Assembly: GCF_003612125.1 (NCBI RefSeq)
Contig: NZ_RAWI01000018.1
Location: 1-53,849 of the forward strand
DNA: 53,849 nucleotides
From: Corallococcus praedator
GTDB taxonomy: Bacteria; Myxococcota; Myxococcia; Myxococcales; Myxococcaceae
Direction of reading: 5' to 3'
In this document: positions 12,567 to 21,504 of the stretch, piece by piece
Numbering within the stretch: the first letter of the stretch is position 1
Layout: every line of letters begins with the position of its first letter
The notes under the pieces: generated by a model
Databases searched by the model: none
What the model was told of the DNA's origin: nothing
What the model saw: only the letters and a program-made list of their open reading frames with translations
Made by a program: the position numbers and the translations under genes

Positions 12567-14603
12567 TCAGGTGCACATCAGCCACGAGCACTTGTTCGAC
12601 TGGCACTCGCGCCCGGTGGAGCACAGCGAGCCCTTGGGACGCTTCTCCACGCACTTGCCGGAGTTGGTGCCCCAGCCGCAGAACTGGGTCGCGCCGCAGT
12701 GCGAGTCGGTGGTGCAGGAGCAGGTGCCGTTCAGGCCGCTGCAGCCGTCAATCGCGTTGCAGGAGCCACTGCGGCACTCCTGGTTGAAGCGGCACGTCTC
12801 CGCGACGTACTTGGTGGCGGGCGCGTAGGCCTTGCCGCAGATCTGCGGGAAGGCCGCCTCGCGGGTGGCCTTGGGGACGTAGGCCGCGACGCCGCCGGTG
12901 TCGATGTCGTTCGCCGCGTCCGCCATGCCGGAGCGGGCGCCGTTGGCGCGCTCCCACATCCGGATGTAGTTCTCCGACGAGCCCTCCAGGCCGCTGGTGT
13001 TGACGCCCAGCTGCTTGAGGTCCTTCACCACGTCCGGCAGCAGGCCCACGTGGGCCAGGCCGTAGATGTCGAAGTCGGTGCCCAGGCGGCCCGGGCCGGA
13101 GACGCGCTGCTGCTCGCGCTGCGCATCCGCCTCCGCGCGGAAGCCGGCCGAGCACGCGCCGAAGTCACCGAAGCGCGGGCGCGTCTGCTGGATGAACCCG
13201 TTCAGGTCCGCGCCGAAGCCCATGTTGACCTTGAGGCCCTGGCGGCCGAACTCGTACGCCTGCGCGAGCGAGCGCGTGGAGCCCTGGCAGGAGTTGGCGA
13301 CGGCGGTGCGGGTGTAGTCGCGCGTCTCGTCGTGCGCGGTGCGCAGGCCGAACATGCCGCCCGTCTGGCGCACGTAGCGCACCACCCAGGACGGGGTGGT
13401 CTTCTCGTTGGCGGCGAGCGCCGGGTTCATGATCTCCCGGAAGTGGCCGTGGGAGATCATCAGCGGGTAGTAGGTGTTCGCCTGGGACACGGCATACGTG
13501 TCCTGCACGCTCTTCTCGGACATGTGGGCGATGTCGATGATCATCCCCTTGGCCATCATCTCCTGGACCAGCGCCTTGCCGTCCGCGGTGAGGCCCTTGG
13601 TGTTCTTGCAGTTCGCGTCCACGTCGAAGCCCAGCGTGAAGCCGGAGCCGGTGAGGCCGCAGTCCGTGTCGATGTGACAGTTCTCCAGGAACTGGGCGAC
13701 CTGGAAGATGGCGTTGTGGGGCGCGGCGCCGCCAAAGCGGTTGTCCAGCTGGTGCACGGGCTGCAGCGAGCGCACGCCCAGCGAATAGACGCGGTTCAGC
13801 TCCGAGCGCCAGTCCTTGGTGCCGAACAGCTTGCTGGACTCGATGGAGAGCACCATCGCCAGCTTGCCGGAGGCGATGATCTGCCGGGCATGCGCGGGTG
13901 ACAGGGCGATCTCCGCCCAGTCGGTGCGGGCATCGAAGTCGCGGGCCATCTGGAGCTGGACGTCCACGTCCATCATCTCGTCACAGGGCCGCTTGAGGTT
14001 CTGGTACGGCAGCGCCTTGCAGAGGAACTCGTTGCTGACGAGCGACACCATGACCAGGGACATGCCGCCCTGGCGGGCCTTGTTGAGCCAGCCTTCCCAC
14101 GCCTGCTGGTGCGCGATGGTGTCCCAGCGGGGCCACTGGGTGTTGACGTCCTTGCGGCCCAGGTGCAGGCCGGTGTCGCCCTGCGTGCCTTCGACCTGAC
14201 CGATGACCTCCGAGGCCAGCGCGCCGCCGACGCCGAAGACATCCGACAGGATGGGCACGCCGCCCAGGTTCACGCTGCCGGAGTTGGGACAGAGGTTGAG
14301 CATGTCGCGAAGGTCCATGCGGACCCGAGCATGGTCGCTCTCCGGCTCACCGCCGTCACAGCTCGCGAGCGTGCCGGTGTGGCTGCCGTGGAACCAGCCG
14401 CCGCCGAAGGCCTCCTCGGCGAACATGTGGTGATGCATCTCCGCGAAGCCGCCCACGGCCAGCGGCTGGGCGACCTCCGCCGGGGCCTCGGGTTGCGCGG
14501 ACGGAGCCTCGTCGGAGACGGGGCCACAGCCCAGCGCGAGCGCGGAGGCCGCGAGGACTGGAGAGAACAGACTGCGGGGACTGAAGCGGGAACGACGTGA
14601 CAT
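12567..14603 (-). CDS. M19 (membrane dipeptidase)-like lipoprotein with Cys-rich C-terminus
   Basis: This is a 678-residue exported protein. The Arg-rich N-terminus and hydrophobic stretch end at ALGC, a near-canonical lipobox. Motifs recall M19 dipeptidases of the amidohydrolase fold: an early MHHHMF in place of the usual HxD, IES, IIDIAHMS, ISHGHF and GFGADLNG (cf. GSDFDG). The last 65 or so residues hold many cysteines in short repeats (CRFNQECRSGSCN, TDSHCGATQFC, STGRECQSNKC), typical of myxobacterial surface proteins. I take the ATG at 14603 because AAGAAAGG lies eight bases upstream; a GTG at 14612 would overlap that ribosome site. Substrate is unknown, and hydrolase activity is uncertain because the first metal motif is altered. 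Confidence 0.82.
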   Translation of the reverse strand: MSRRSRFSPRSLFSPVLAASALALGCGPVSDEAPSAQPEAPAEVAQPLAVGGFAEMHHHMFAEEAFGGGWFHGSHTGTLASCDGGEPESDHARVRMDLRDMLNLCPNSGSVNLGGVPILSDVFGVGGALASEVIGQVEGTQGDTGLHLGRKDVNTQWPRWDTIAHQQAWEGWLNKARQGGMSLVMVSLVSNEFLCKALPYQNLKRPCDEMMDVDVQLQMARDFDARTDWAEIALSPAHARQIIASGKLAMVLSIESSKLFGTKDWRSELNRVYSLGVRSLQPVHQLDNRFGGAAPHNAIFQVAQFLENCHIDTDCGLTGSGFTLGFDVDANCKNTKGLTADGKALVQEMMAKGMIIDIAHMSEKSVQDTYAVSQANTYYPLMISHGHFREIMNPALAANEKTTPSWVVRYVRQTGGMFGLRTAHDETRDYTRTAVANSCQGSTRSLAQAYEFGRQGLKVNMGFGADLNGFIQQTRPRFGDFGACSAGFRAEADAQREQQRVSGPGRLGTDFDIYGLAHVGLLPDVVKDLKQLGVNTSGLEGSSENYIRMWERANGARSGMADAANDIDTGGVAAYVPKATREAAFPQICGKAYAPATKYVAETCRFNQECRSGSCNAIDGCSGLNGTCSCTTDSHCGATQFCGWGTNSGKCVEKRPKGSLCSTGRECQSNKCSWLMCT

Positions 14604-14638
14604 GCGGTGCACCTTTCTTGGGGGGAAGGCTCACCGGG

Positions 14639-14666
14639 CGTATCAGCAGTCGTTCCAGCTAATCAA
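14639..14666 (-). promoter_or_regulatory. Candidate promoter of the dipeptidase-like gene
   Basis: On the minus strand TTGATT (14666-14661) is followed after 16 bases by GATACG (14644-14639), in an AT-richer patch. Predicted transcription would begin about 30 bases before the ATG and include the AAGAAAGG ribosome site. The -10 element is only a partial match. Confidence 0.33.
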
Positions 14667-14712
14667 TTCTCACGGGCTAAGCATGGTGACACGCCACACT
14701 GACGCACTGCGC

Positions 14713-14746
14713 GGGGTGGCGCGCGGACCGGGCCGCACGCCACCCC
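14713..14746 (-). terminator. Hairpin after the kelch-repeat gene
   Basis: GGGGTGGCG and CGCCACCCC form a perfect nine-pair stem with a 16-base loop, starting eight bases past the stop of the gene ending at 14754. There is no T tract, so it may act as a U-less terminator or protect the 3' end. Confidence 0.5.
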
Positions 14747-14753
14747 AGAGGGG

Positions 14754-17700
14754 CTACGGGGCGCTGAAGACGAGGTCGTCCATGTCGTCGTACAGGCCCG
14801 AGGAGCAGGCACTCCGCGTGCCGCCGTAGCGGAAGACGGCCCGCACCGCCTGGGGCACGCCGGCCGTGCTGGTGGGCAGGGGGAACGTCACGGACAGGTC
14901 CAAGGGCCCCGAGCTCTGCGGCGTGACGGTCCCGACGAAGGTCCACACGGGCGCGGAGGCATTGGGCGCGGAGTAGATGTCGAGGACGTCCGACGTGCTG
15001 TACGCCCAGACGGTGGCGGTCACCTTCACGGACGTCCCGGAGCGAAGGGCCCCGCCATCCACGGTGGAGATGACGAGCCGATCCACGGACTCATCCGAGT
15101 GGAACGAGCCGTACGTCCCATCCGCGCAACCGCCATACAGGGTGTTGGGAGCATGCGGCTCCGGTCCCAGGTTGGCCCGTCCCGTGAGCAGGGTGCCCGA
15201 ATCACATCCCGAACCGGCCGCCCCCAGACAGACAGGGGTCTTCCAGGAGGTGTCATGGACGGCGCTCACGGGCCCCGGGGGCGCGACGTTGACGGTGATC
15301 AGGGTGGAGACGCCCAGATTGCCCAACCCATCCGTGGCTCGCGCATACAGCAGGTGCGCGCCCACCGTGGAGGAAGCCGTGTTCCAGCTCAGCGTGTAGG
15401 GAGGGCCCTGGGCGATGCCCAGGAAGAGGCCGTCCAGATAGAACGACACCTGTGTGATGCCAAAGGCGTCCTGCGCCGAGGCCACCAGGGACACCGTGCC
15501 GCTCACGGTCGCGTTATTGGCGTGCGAGGTGATCGCGACGCTCGGCGGAGTGTTGTCGATGGCGAAGGTCCTGGAGGCCTCGGATTGATTGCCTGAGAAG
15601 TCATACGCGCGGGCGACCACCCGGAAGGAAGTGGGCGTCGGGTAGGGGTGGACATAGGTCGCCGTGTACGGCGCCGAGGTGTCAACGGTGAGGGGGGTGA
15701 GTGCGCCGTTCGGCGGGTTGTTCTGGATGTAGAAATCGACGCGCTGGACCGCGACGTTGTCGGTCGCGCCCACCTGGAGATTGACCGGCTGGTACTGCGC
15801 TCCGACGGTGTCCATGACGGGAGCGGTGATCGCGACGATGGGCGGGGTCGTGTCCTCGGCACTGTCGACCTGGAAGACGAGGTCGTCATGATCCGAGGAC
15901 GGCGCGGCGGCACAGCTCACCGAGTAAGGCCCTTCGCTGTCGTCGCGGACGATGCCACGCAGGACCTGGCGGTTGCCCACGCGCAGCACATGGGTGGTTG
16001 AAAGGACCTGGAGGCCCACGGCCGGTCCCGGCACCAGGCTCCCGACGAAGATCCAGTTCGGGCTGGAGGCGGACGCGGCGGAGAAGAGATCCACGCGGGT
16101 GGACGAGGAGGCATTCCAGAGCGTCACGTCCACCTGGACCGTCTTCCCCGGTTGGAACGGACCGCCGTCCAGGGTCTTCACCACGAGCCGATCCAGGGAC
16201 GGATCGACGTGGAAGACTCCCGCCGTCCCGTCCGCGCAGGCGCTGGTCGTCAGCGTGTTGGGGGCGTGGGGCTCCGGCCCCAGCGCGTCCCGGCCCACCA
16301 GGAGCGAATCCGAGTCACAGCTCGACGACAGGGTGGCGCAGACCGGGGCTCCCAGCGTGGCGTCGTAGAGTGCATGCCCCTCCGGTACGATGACGCAAGC
16401 GCCCGGTCCCGGATCACAGGCTTCACCCGCGCCGCACACACCGCAGCTCAGCGTTCCACCGCAGCCGTCGGAGACGGGTCCACAGGCCCTCCCCTGCTCC
16501 GTGCAGGTGTTGATGGGCACGCAGACACAGACGTTGTTCGTGGCGCACACCTCGCCCGCGCCACAGGTGCCGCACTCCAGCGTGTTGCCGCATCCGTCGG
16601 GGATGCTTCCACAGGTCTTGCCCTGCGCCGCGCAGGTGGTGGGGCTGCAAACGCAGACGTTGGTGGCGGAGCAGGCCTCACCCGCGCCACAGGTGCCGCA
16701 CGCCAGCGTGTTGCCGCACCCATCGGGGATGCTTCCACAGGTCTTGCCCTGCGCCGCGCAGGTGGTGGGGCTGCAAACGCAGACGTTGGTGGCGGAGCAG
16801 GCCTCACCCGCGCCACAGGTGCCGCACGCCAGCGTGCCGCCGCACCCGTCGGACACGGTGCCGCAGGTCTTGCCCTGCGCCGCGCAGGACTGGGGCACGC
16901 AGGAACCGGTGAGAAGCTCGGCGGCCTGGGGGCCGTTGATGCTCATGTCCGAATAGGCCCCGATCCGATACGAGCCGCCCACCACCAGCACCTCCCCGGA
17001 GGCGAGTTGCACCATCTTGGCCTGATGGCGCTTCTGGGCCAGGGCCGGCGCCTGGGACCAGGTGCCCGTGCCGGGCTGGTAGCGTTCGACCGACCCGAAG
17101 GTCGTGGCCACGCCATCATGCCCACCGGCGGCGAGCACGGTTCCATCCGCCAGCACGGTCGAGGCCGCGAAGTGACGGTTGTTGACGAGCATGGCGCCCG
17201 TGGTCGTGAACTGGAGGAGGACCGGGTCGAAGAGCTCCGACGTGGTCCGGCTCCCTCCGGCCAACAGGACCCGTCCATTCGGGAGCCGCTCGGCGAGATG
17301 GTCGTAGCGACCGTTCGCGGACGTGCCCACCTTCGTGAACAGGTTCGTGGCGGGATTGAAGACCTCCGCGCCGTAGAAGCCGACCAGCAACACGCGCCCA
17401 TCCGCGAGCAACGTGATGGAGCAGTCCGAGTAGTACGAGTAGTTCGCCTCGTTGGGCAGGGCCGTCCAGGCTCCCGTCGCGGGGTCGAAGGTCTCCGCGC
17501 TCCGGGTGGCCACGTTGGACGGGTTGAAGCCCCCCACCACCAGCACCCGGCCGTCCGCGAGCCGGGTCGCCACCGGCCGTCCCCGGGGCTGGTTCATCGC
17601 GCCCGTGGCGGACCACGTGTTCGTCTGCGGAGTGAAGAGCTCCGCATTGGCGAAGCGGGTGTAGGGGCTTCCGCCCTCCCCTCCTATGGCCAGGGCCCGG

Positions 17701-17996
17701 CCGTCCGCCAGGGAGACCACCACGCTGTAGTGGCGGACGGGCGTCCGCGCAGGCGTGGCCGTCCAGCCATTGGTGGCCGGGTTATAGGTCTCCGAGATGT
17801 AATCCACCATCAAGGCACGTCCATCCCCCAGCAGCGTGAGCGCGGGAACGGAGTGTGAGTTCGTCATGGGACCGGTGAACCCGGTCAATGCCAGCTCCGT
17901 GGACTGGAACTCCGAATCCAATGAGCCGGGCGACACCTGACCACAGGCGATAGCCAACAGACCCGCCATGACGGCGAGCGTGAGACGTTTATGCAT
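14754..17996 (-). CDS. Large kelch / Cys-repeat / Ig-like surface lipoprotein
   Basis: This is a 1080-residue predicted lipoprotein (lipobox ending at Cys18). Residues about 40-385 contain seven kelch-like strands of the form DGRVLVVGG, consistent with a seven-bladed propeller. Four tandem cysteine-rich units of about 42 residues follow (CAAQGKTCG, DGCGNTLACGTCGAGEAC). Then come two copies of a module with GPEPHAPNTL and DRLV motifs, flanking two Ig-like domains (PPIVAIT, PPSVAIT). The architecture suggests surface adhesion or carbohydrate binding; no catalytic residues are visible. The ATG at 17996 has GAGGAAA six bases upstream. An in-frame extension to 18125 lacks both the signal peptide position and a ribosome site. 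Confidence 0.88.
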   Translation of the reverse strand: MHKRLTLAVMAGLLAIACGQVSPGSLDSEFQSTELALTGFTGPMTNSHSVPALTLLGDGRALMVDYISETYNPATNGWTATPARTPVRHYSVVVSLADGRALAIGGEGGSPYTRFANAELFTPQTNTWSATGAMNQPRGRPVATRLADGRVLVVGGFNPSNVATRSAETFDPATGAWTALPNEANYSYYSDCSITLLADGRVLLVGFYGAEVFNPATNLFTKVGTSANGRYDHLAERLPNGRVLLAGGSRTTSELFDPVLLQFTTTGAMLVNNRHFAASTVLADGTVLAAGGHDGVATTFGSVERYQPGTGTWSQAPALAQKRHQAKMVQLASGEVLVVGGSYRIGAYSDMSINGPQAAELLTGSCVPQSCAAQGKTCGTVSDGCGGTLACGTCGAGEACSATNVCVCSPTTCAAQGKTCGSIPDGCGNTLACGTCGAGEACSATNVCVCSPTTCAAQGKTCGSIPDGCGNTLECGTCGAGEVCATNNVCVCVPINTCTEQGRACGPVSDGCGGTLSCGVCGAGEACDPGPGACVIVPEGHALYDATLGAPVCATLSSSCDSDSLLVGRDALGPEPHAPNTLTTSACADGTAGVFHVDPSLDRLVVKTLDGGPFQPGKTVQVDVTLWNASSSTRVDLFSAASASSPNWIFVGSLVPGPAVGLQVLSTTHVLRVGNRQVLRGIVRDDSEGPYSVSCAAAPSSDHDDLVFQVDSAEDTTPPIVAITAPVMDTVGAQYQPVNLQVGATDNVAVQRVDFYIQNNPPNGALTPLTVDTSAPYTATYVHPYPTPTSFRVVARAYDFSGNQSEASRTFAIDNTPPSVAITSHANNATVSGTVSLVASAQDAFGITQVSFYLDGLFLGIAQGPPYTLSWNTASSTVGAHLLYARATDGLGNLGVSTLITVNVAPPGPVSAVHDTSWKTPVCLGAAGSGCDSGTLLTGRANLGPEPHAPNTLYGGCADGTYGSFHSDESVDRLVISTVDGGALRSGTSVKVTATVWAYSTSDVLDIYSAPNASAPVWTFVGTVTPQSSGPLDLSVTFPLPTSTAGVPQAVRAVFRYGGTRSACSSGLYDDMDDLVFSAP
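16395..16902 (-). repeat. Four tandem ~126-base units encoding Cys-rich repeats
   Basis: Each unit encodes about 42 residues with eight or more conserved cysteines. The two central units are nearly identical: the first ~105 bases from 16605 and from 16731 match exactly at 126-base spacing. The outer two are more diverged, which suggests recent expansion by slippage or unequal crossing-over. Confidence 0.88.
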
Positions 17997-18299
17997 GGTG
18001 TTTCCTCGAAACCACGGTCCCCGGACCGCGGCGGGTGTGAACTCCACGAGGACCCAGAGTGGTACTGCCCCCCTCTTCGTCCCCCCTCCGCCATCATGGA
18101 TCGCGGTGTCAGGAAGCCCTGACACCTGAACCCATCACGGCGCGGCGGGACCATACCGTGCTCACGCTCGGAAACAACAGCCCTGCTTGTCATTCATTGC
18201 TGAAGCCGGGAGCGGGTCTGTCTTCACCCGCACCGCTTGTCCTGAAGACTCCAGACAATGCCTGTTATCCAGGGGGCTTCCCGCAAAGACAACCGCGAT
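17997..18299. other. Intergenic region upstream of the kelch lipoprotein gene
   Basis: These 303 bases lie between two minus-strand genes and must hold the promoter of the kelch gene and the end of the YCII gene transcript. Besides the ribosome site and the inverted repeat at 18105-18126, I see no gene or clear promoter boxes. Confidence 0.6.
18105..18126. repeat. Perfect nine-base inverted repeat
   Basis: GGTGTCAGG, a four-base loop AAGC, and CCTGACACC pair perfectly. It sits about 110 bases upstream of the kelch gene start and 175 bases past the YCII gene stop. It may be an operator or a terminator hairpin; there is no T tract on either strand. Confidence 0.6.
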
Positions 18300-18662
18300 T
18301 CACTCGTCGTAGCAGGGACCGCTCTGGCGGACCTCGACGGTGGACCACTCCGCCGCCGGGCACTCGCTGGCGATGGCCAGGGCTTCCTCGCGGGTGCTGA
18401 CGTTGATGAGGAAGAAGCCCCCGACGATCTCCTTGGACTCGGTGAACGGACCGTCGCTGAAGGTCCGCTTGCCTCCACGGGTTTCAATCCGCACGCCTTC
18501 CTCATCCGACTTGAGCGAATCGCTGGCCATGAGCAGGCCCCGGGCGTGGAGGCCCGCGCCGTAGCGCTGCATGCGCTCCATCCGCTCGGCGGCGATGCGG
18601 CGTTCGCTCTCCGTGCGGGGACGCGCCCGCTCTTCCGACTGGATCAACAGCATGAACGACAT
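18300..18662 (-). CDS. YCII-related domain protein
   Basis: This is a 120-residue cytoplasmic protein of the YCII (DGPF) family. It has the N-terminal MSFMLLIQSEE strand, the signature SDGPFTESKEIVGGFF and the C-terminal VEVRQSG. The family forms ferredoxin-like dimers; many members are stand-alone or partner with ECF sigma factors, and their biochemical role is poorly defined. The ATG at 18662 has GGAAGGGAG a few bases upstream. It is divergent from the monooxygenase gene, with 179 bases between the starts. No sigma factor gene is adjacent here. A link to the lipopeptide cluster is unlikely. Confidence 0.88.
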   Translation of the reverse strand: MSFMLLIQSEERARPRTESERRIAAERMERMQRYGAGLHARGLLMASDSLKSDEEGVRIETRGGKRTFSDGPFTESKEIVGGFFLINVSTREEALAIASECPAAEWSTVEVRQSGPCYDE

Positions 18663-18841
18663 GGCGTACTCCCTTCCTTGCCCCCTCTATGCCACGGCCA
18701 CGCCCAGCCGTCCCCCGTCCAGTTGACCGGCCCCCCAGGTCATTCCCGCGAGGGCGCGGTCCGTAATACCTTCGCCGTCCCGCAAGCACACCGCGTCCGG
18801 TGTTTCAGTGTCAGCCGGACCGCCGAGGAGTCGAGCGCACC

Positions 18842-21457
18842 ATGAAGAACGTCGAGGACGTCTACCGGCTCACTCCCGCCCAGCGGGAGCTGTTGTTGCC
18901 ACCGTCGCCCGTGCCGGAAGCGCCCCTCGAACACCTCGTCGCGGACGTGCGGGGCCCCCTGGACGAAGCGTTGCTGGAGGAGGCCCTGCGGGAGCTGGTG
19001 CGCCGCCACACCGCGCTGCGCACCGCGTTCTTCCTCCAGGGCATGCCGGAGCCCATGCAGGTGGTCCGCGAGAAGCTCTCCCCTGCCCTGGAACGGGCGG
19101 ACGCGCCCCAGGGCCTGGAGTCCTGGCTGGAAGCGGATCGCAAGCGGGGCATGGGCCTGACGTCCGCGCCGCTGGTGCGCCTGTCGGTGGTGCGCACCGC
19201 CCCGGAGGCGTCCTTCCTCGTCTTCGCATGGCACGCGGCGGCGCTGGACGCGGGCGCCGCGAGGCTCTGCCTGGAGGAGCTGCTGCGCCTGTATCAGGCC
19301 GCGCGGGGAAAGGGCGACGCCGGGCTGGAGAAGGCGCGGCCGTTCCGTGAGTACCTCGCGTGGATGGAGGCCCAGGGCTCGGGCGACGCGGAGGCCCACC
19401 TGCGAGAGGCGCTGAAGGATCCGCGCCCCACCCTGCTGGCCGTGCGCTCCGAAGCCGGCCCCGTGACTGTCTCCGGCCTGCAACAACTGCTGCTGCCCGC
19501 GACGGAGTCCGGCAACGTGCTGGCCTTCCTGCGCAAGCACAAGCTGGGGCTGGGCACGTTGCTTCAGGCCGCGTGGGCGCTGATGCTGCGCCACCACACC
19601 GGCAACGCGGAGGTCGTGTTCGGCGCGCAGGTCCCCGGCCGCACCGCCACGCTCGTCCAGGGCCGACCGCTGGTGGGCCGCTTCGCGCACCTGCTGCCGC
19701 GCAGGCTCTCCATCCCCGCCCAGGGCACGCCCCTGCGCTGGCTGCGCGCCCTCCAGGCCGAGCTGTCCGAGGCCCAGCGCCATGAGCACGCCTCCCTGTC
19801 CCAGGTGCGCCAGTGGCTGAAGCTGCCGGACGACGTCCCCCTCTTCCAGAGCGCCGTCCTCGCGTGGGAGCCCCCGGAAGAGGACACGCTGAAGCCGCTG
19901 GCTCGCGGCCTGGGCCTGGGTTCCTTCCGCCACGTCTCCGCCCCGCCGTCCGTCCCGTTGACGGTGGAGGCCGTTGCCGGCGAGCGGCTGGCGCTGCGGC
20001 TGCACCATGACGCGAACCGCTTCGCGCCCCTGGACGTCATCCGCCTCGTGGGCCAGCTCGCGGCGCTGCTCGATGTGATCGCCACGCAACCGGACCGCGA
20101 GCTGTCCTCGCTAGGCGAGGTGCTGGACTCCGCCGGCGGCACCGCGCGGAGCCCCGCCACCGCGAGCACGTCCGTGGGACCGGAGGAGCTGCGCGCCCTG
20201 CTGGCGTGGCACCCGGAGGTGCGCGCGGTGGACGTGCGCGTGGAGGGCTCTCGGCTCGTCGCGCACGTGGTGCCCACCCGCCGCCGCGCGCGGAAGCTGG
20301 ACTTCGGCCTGTTCTTCTTCGCGGACGAGGACGCGGGCACCACCGACAAGTACCGCCTGCTGCTAGAGGCGGCGAAGTTCGGGGACGCGCACGGCTTCTC
20401 CTCCGTCTCCACCCCGGAGCGCCACTTCCACGAACACGGCGGCATCTACCCGAACCCGTCGCTGCTCGCCGCGGGCCTGGCCACGATGACGAAGCACATC
20501 GGCCTGCGCGCGGGCAGCGTCGTGCTGCCGCTGCAGAGCCCCTTCCGCGTCGCGGAGGAGTGGTCCATCGTCGACAACCTCTCCGGCGGCCGCGCTGGCA
20601 TCTCCATCGCTTCCGGCTGGGTGCCCAACGATTTCGCCCTCAACCCGGAGGCCTTCACCCGCAAGCGCGACGTCATGTGGGAGAACCTGGAGAAGGTTGA
20701 ACGGCTGTGGCGCGGCGAGTCCGTGCCGGCCCGTGACGGCGTGGGCAAGGAGGTGGACCTGAAGGTCTTCCCCCGCCCCATCCAGCCCCGCCTGCCCACG
20801 TGGGTGACGTGCGCCACGGACCCTGCCCTCTTCGAGCGCACCGGCACCGGCGGCTACAACGTCCTCACGTCCCTGCTGGGCCAGCCGCTGGAAGAGGCGC
20901 TGGAGAAGATCGGCCTCTACCACGCGGCGGCGGACAAGGCCGGCCACGCGCGCGACCAGCGCACCGCCACGCTGATGATGCACACCTTCGTCGGCCAGGA
21001 CGTGGACGACGTGCTGGACACGGTGCGCGCTCCGCTCACCGCGTACCTGCGCGCGCACGTAGCGCTGATGCAGACCATGGTGAAGAGCCTGGACCTCCAG
21101 GTGGACATCAACGAACCCAAGTGGGCGGACTACCTGGCCTCGTACGCCTTCGAGCGCTACTACCGCTCCGGCGCGCTCATCGGCACCGTGACGTCCTGCC
21201 TGCCCATGGTGGACAAGCTGCTCGCCGGAGACGTGGACGAGGTCGCGTGCCTCATCGACTTCGGCGTCGGCACCGACGCGGTCCTCCAGAGCCTCACGCA
21301 CCTGGCGGAACTCAAGCGGCTGGTGCAGGACGAGTCCCTGCGCATGGAACGCGTGCTCACCGAGTACCTCGCGGAACGGCTCCCGGGCGCACGCCCCGCC
21401 CTGTCGGTGAGACTGACCGACAGCCTGTCCGCCGAGCATCCCGGCCCCACCCTGTAG
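18842..21457 (+). CDS. Degenerate condensation domain fused to MupA/Atu3671-type luciferase-like monooxygenase
   Basis: This is an 871-residue two-domain protein. Residues about 1-440 form a condensation-superfamily domain whose first residues (MKNVEDVYRLTPAQ) match the start of the giant NRPS at 36461 (MKNVDDIYRLSPMQ). The catalytic HHxxxDG is replaced by WHAAALDAG: the first His is kept (131) and the essential second His is Ala. Residues about 485-850 are a bacterial-luciferase-like FMN-dependent monooxygenase (DFGLFFFADEDAG, FSSVSTPERHFHEHGG, GRAGISIASGWVPNDF). Members of this type hydroxylate carrier-bound intermediates in PKS/NRPS pathways. There is no A or carrier domain, so the protein probably acts in trans on the downstream assembly line. 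A GAGGAG ribosome site precedes the ATG at 18842. Substrate carbon and timing are unknown. Confidence 0.88.
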   Translation: MKNVEDVYRLTPAQRELLLPPSPVPEAPLEHLVADVRGPLDEALLEEALRELVRRHTALRTAFFLQGMPEPMQVVREKLSPALERADAPQGLESWLEADRKRGMGLTSAPLVRLSVVRTAPEASFLVFAWHAAALDAGAARLCLEELLRLYQAARGKGDAGLEKARPFREYLAWMEAQGSGDAEAHLREALKDPRPTLLAVRSEAGPVTVSGLQQLLLPATESGNVLAFLRKHKLGLGTLLQAAWALMLRHHTGNAEVVFGAQVPGRTATLVQGRPLVGRFAHLLPRRLSIPAQGTPLRWLRALQAELSEAQRHEHASLSQVRQWLKLPDDVPLFQSAVLAWEPPEEDTLKPLARGLGLGSFRHVSAPPSVPLTVEAVAGERLALRLHHDANRFAPLDVIRLVGQLAALLDVIATQPDRELSSLGEVLDSAGGTARSPATASTSVGPEELRALLAWHPEVRAVDVRVEGSRLVAHVVPTRRRARKLDFGLFFFADEDAGTTDKYRLLLEAAKFGDAHGFSSVSTPERHFHEHGGIYPNPSLLAAGLATMTKHIGLRAGSVVLPLQSPFRVAEEWSIVDNLSGGRAGISIASGWVPNDFALNPEAFTRKRDVMWENLEKVERLWRGESVPARDGVGKEVDLKVFPRPIQPRLPTWVTCATDPALFERTGTGGYNVLTSLLGQPLEEALEKIGLYHAAADKAGHARDQRTATLMMHTFVGQDVDDVLDTVRAPLTAYLRAHVALMQTMVKSLDLQVDINEPKWADYLASYAFERYYRSGALIGTVTSCLPMVDKLLAGDVDEVACLIDFGVGTDAVLQSLTHLAELKRLVQDESLRMERVLTEYLAERLPGARPALSVRLTDSLSAEHPGPTL

Positions 21458-21480
21458 CACCCGCGCGGGAAGCCCTGTCA

Positions 21481-21504
21481 GAGGCCCGATGTATCAAGGG
21501 CCTC
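21481..21504 (+). terminator. Hairpin after the monooxygenase gene
   Basis: GAGGCCC and GGGCCTC form a perfect seven-pair stem with a ten-base loop, 23 bases past the stop at 21457. It lacks a T tract. It may end or attenuate the monooxygenase transcript before the FAAL promoter region. Confidence 0.42.

Noticed and set aside
17997-18125. N-terminal extension of the kelch lipoprotein
   Set aside because: It would bury the lipoprotein signal peptide; a good ribosome site precedes the ATG at 17996.
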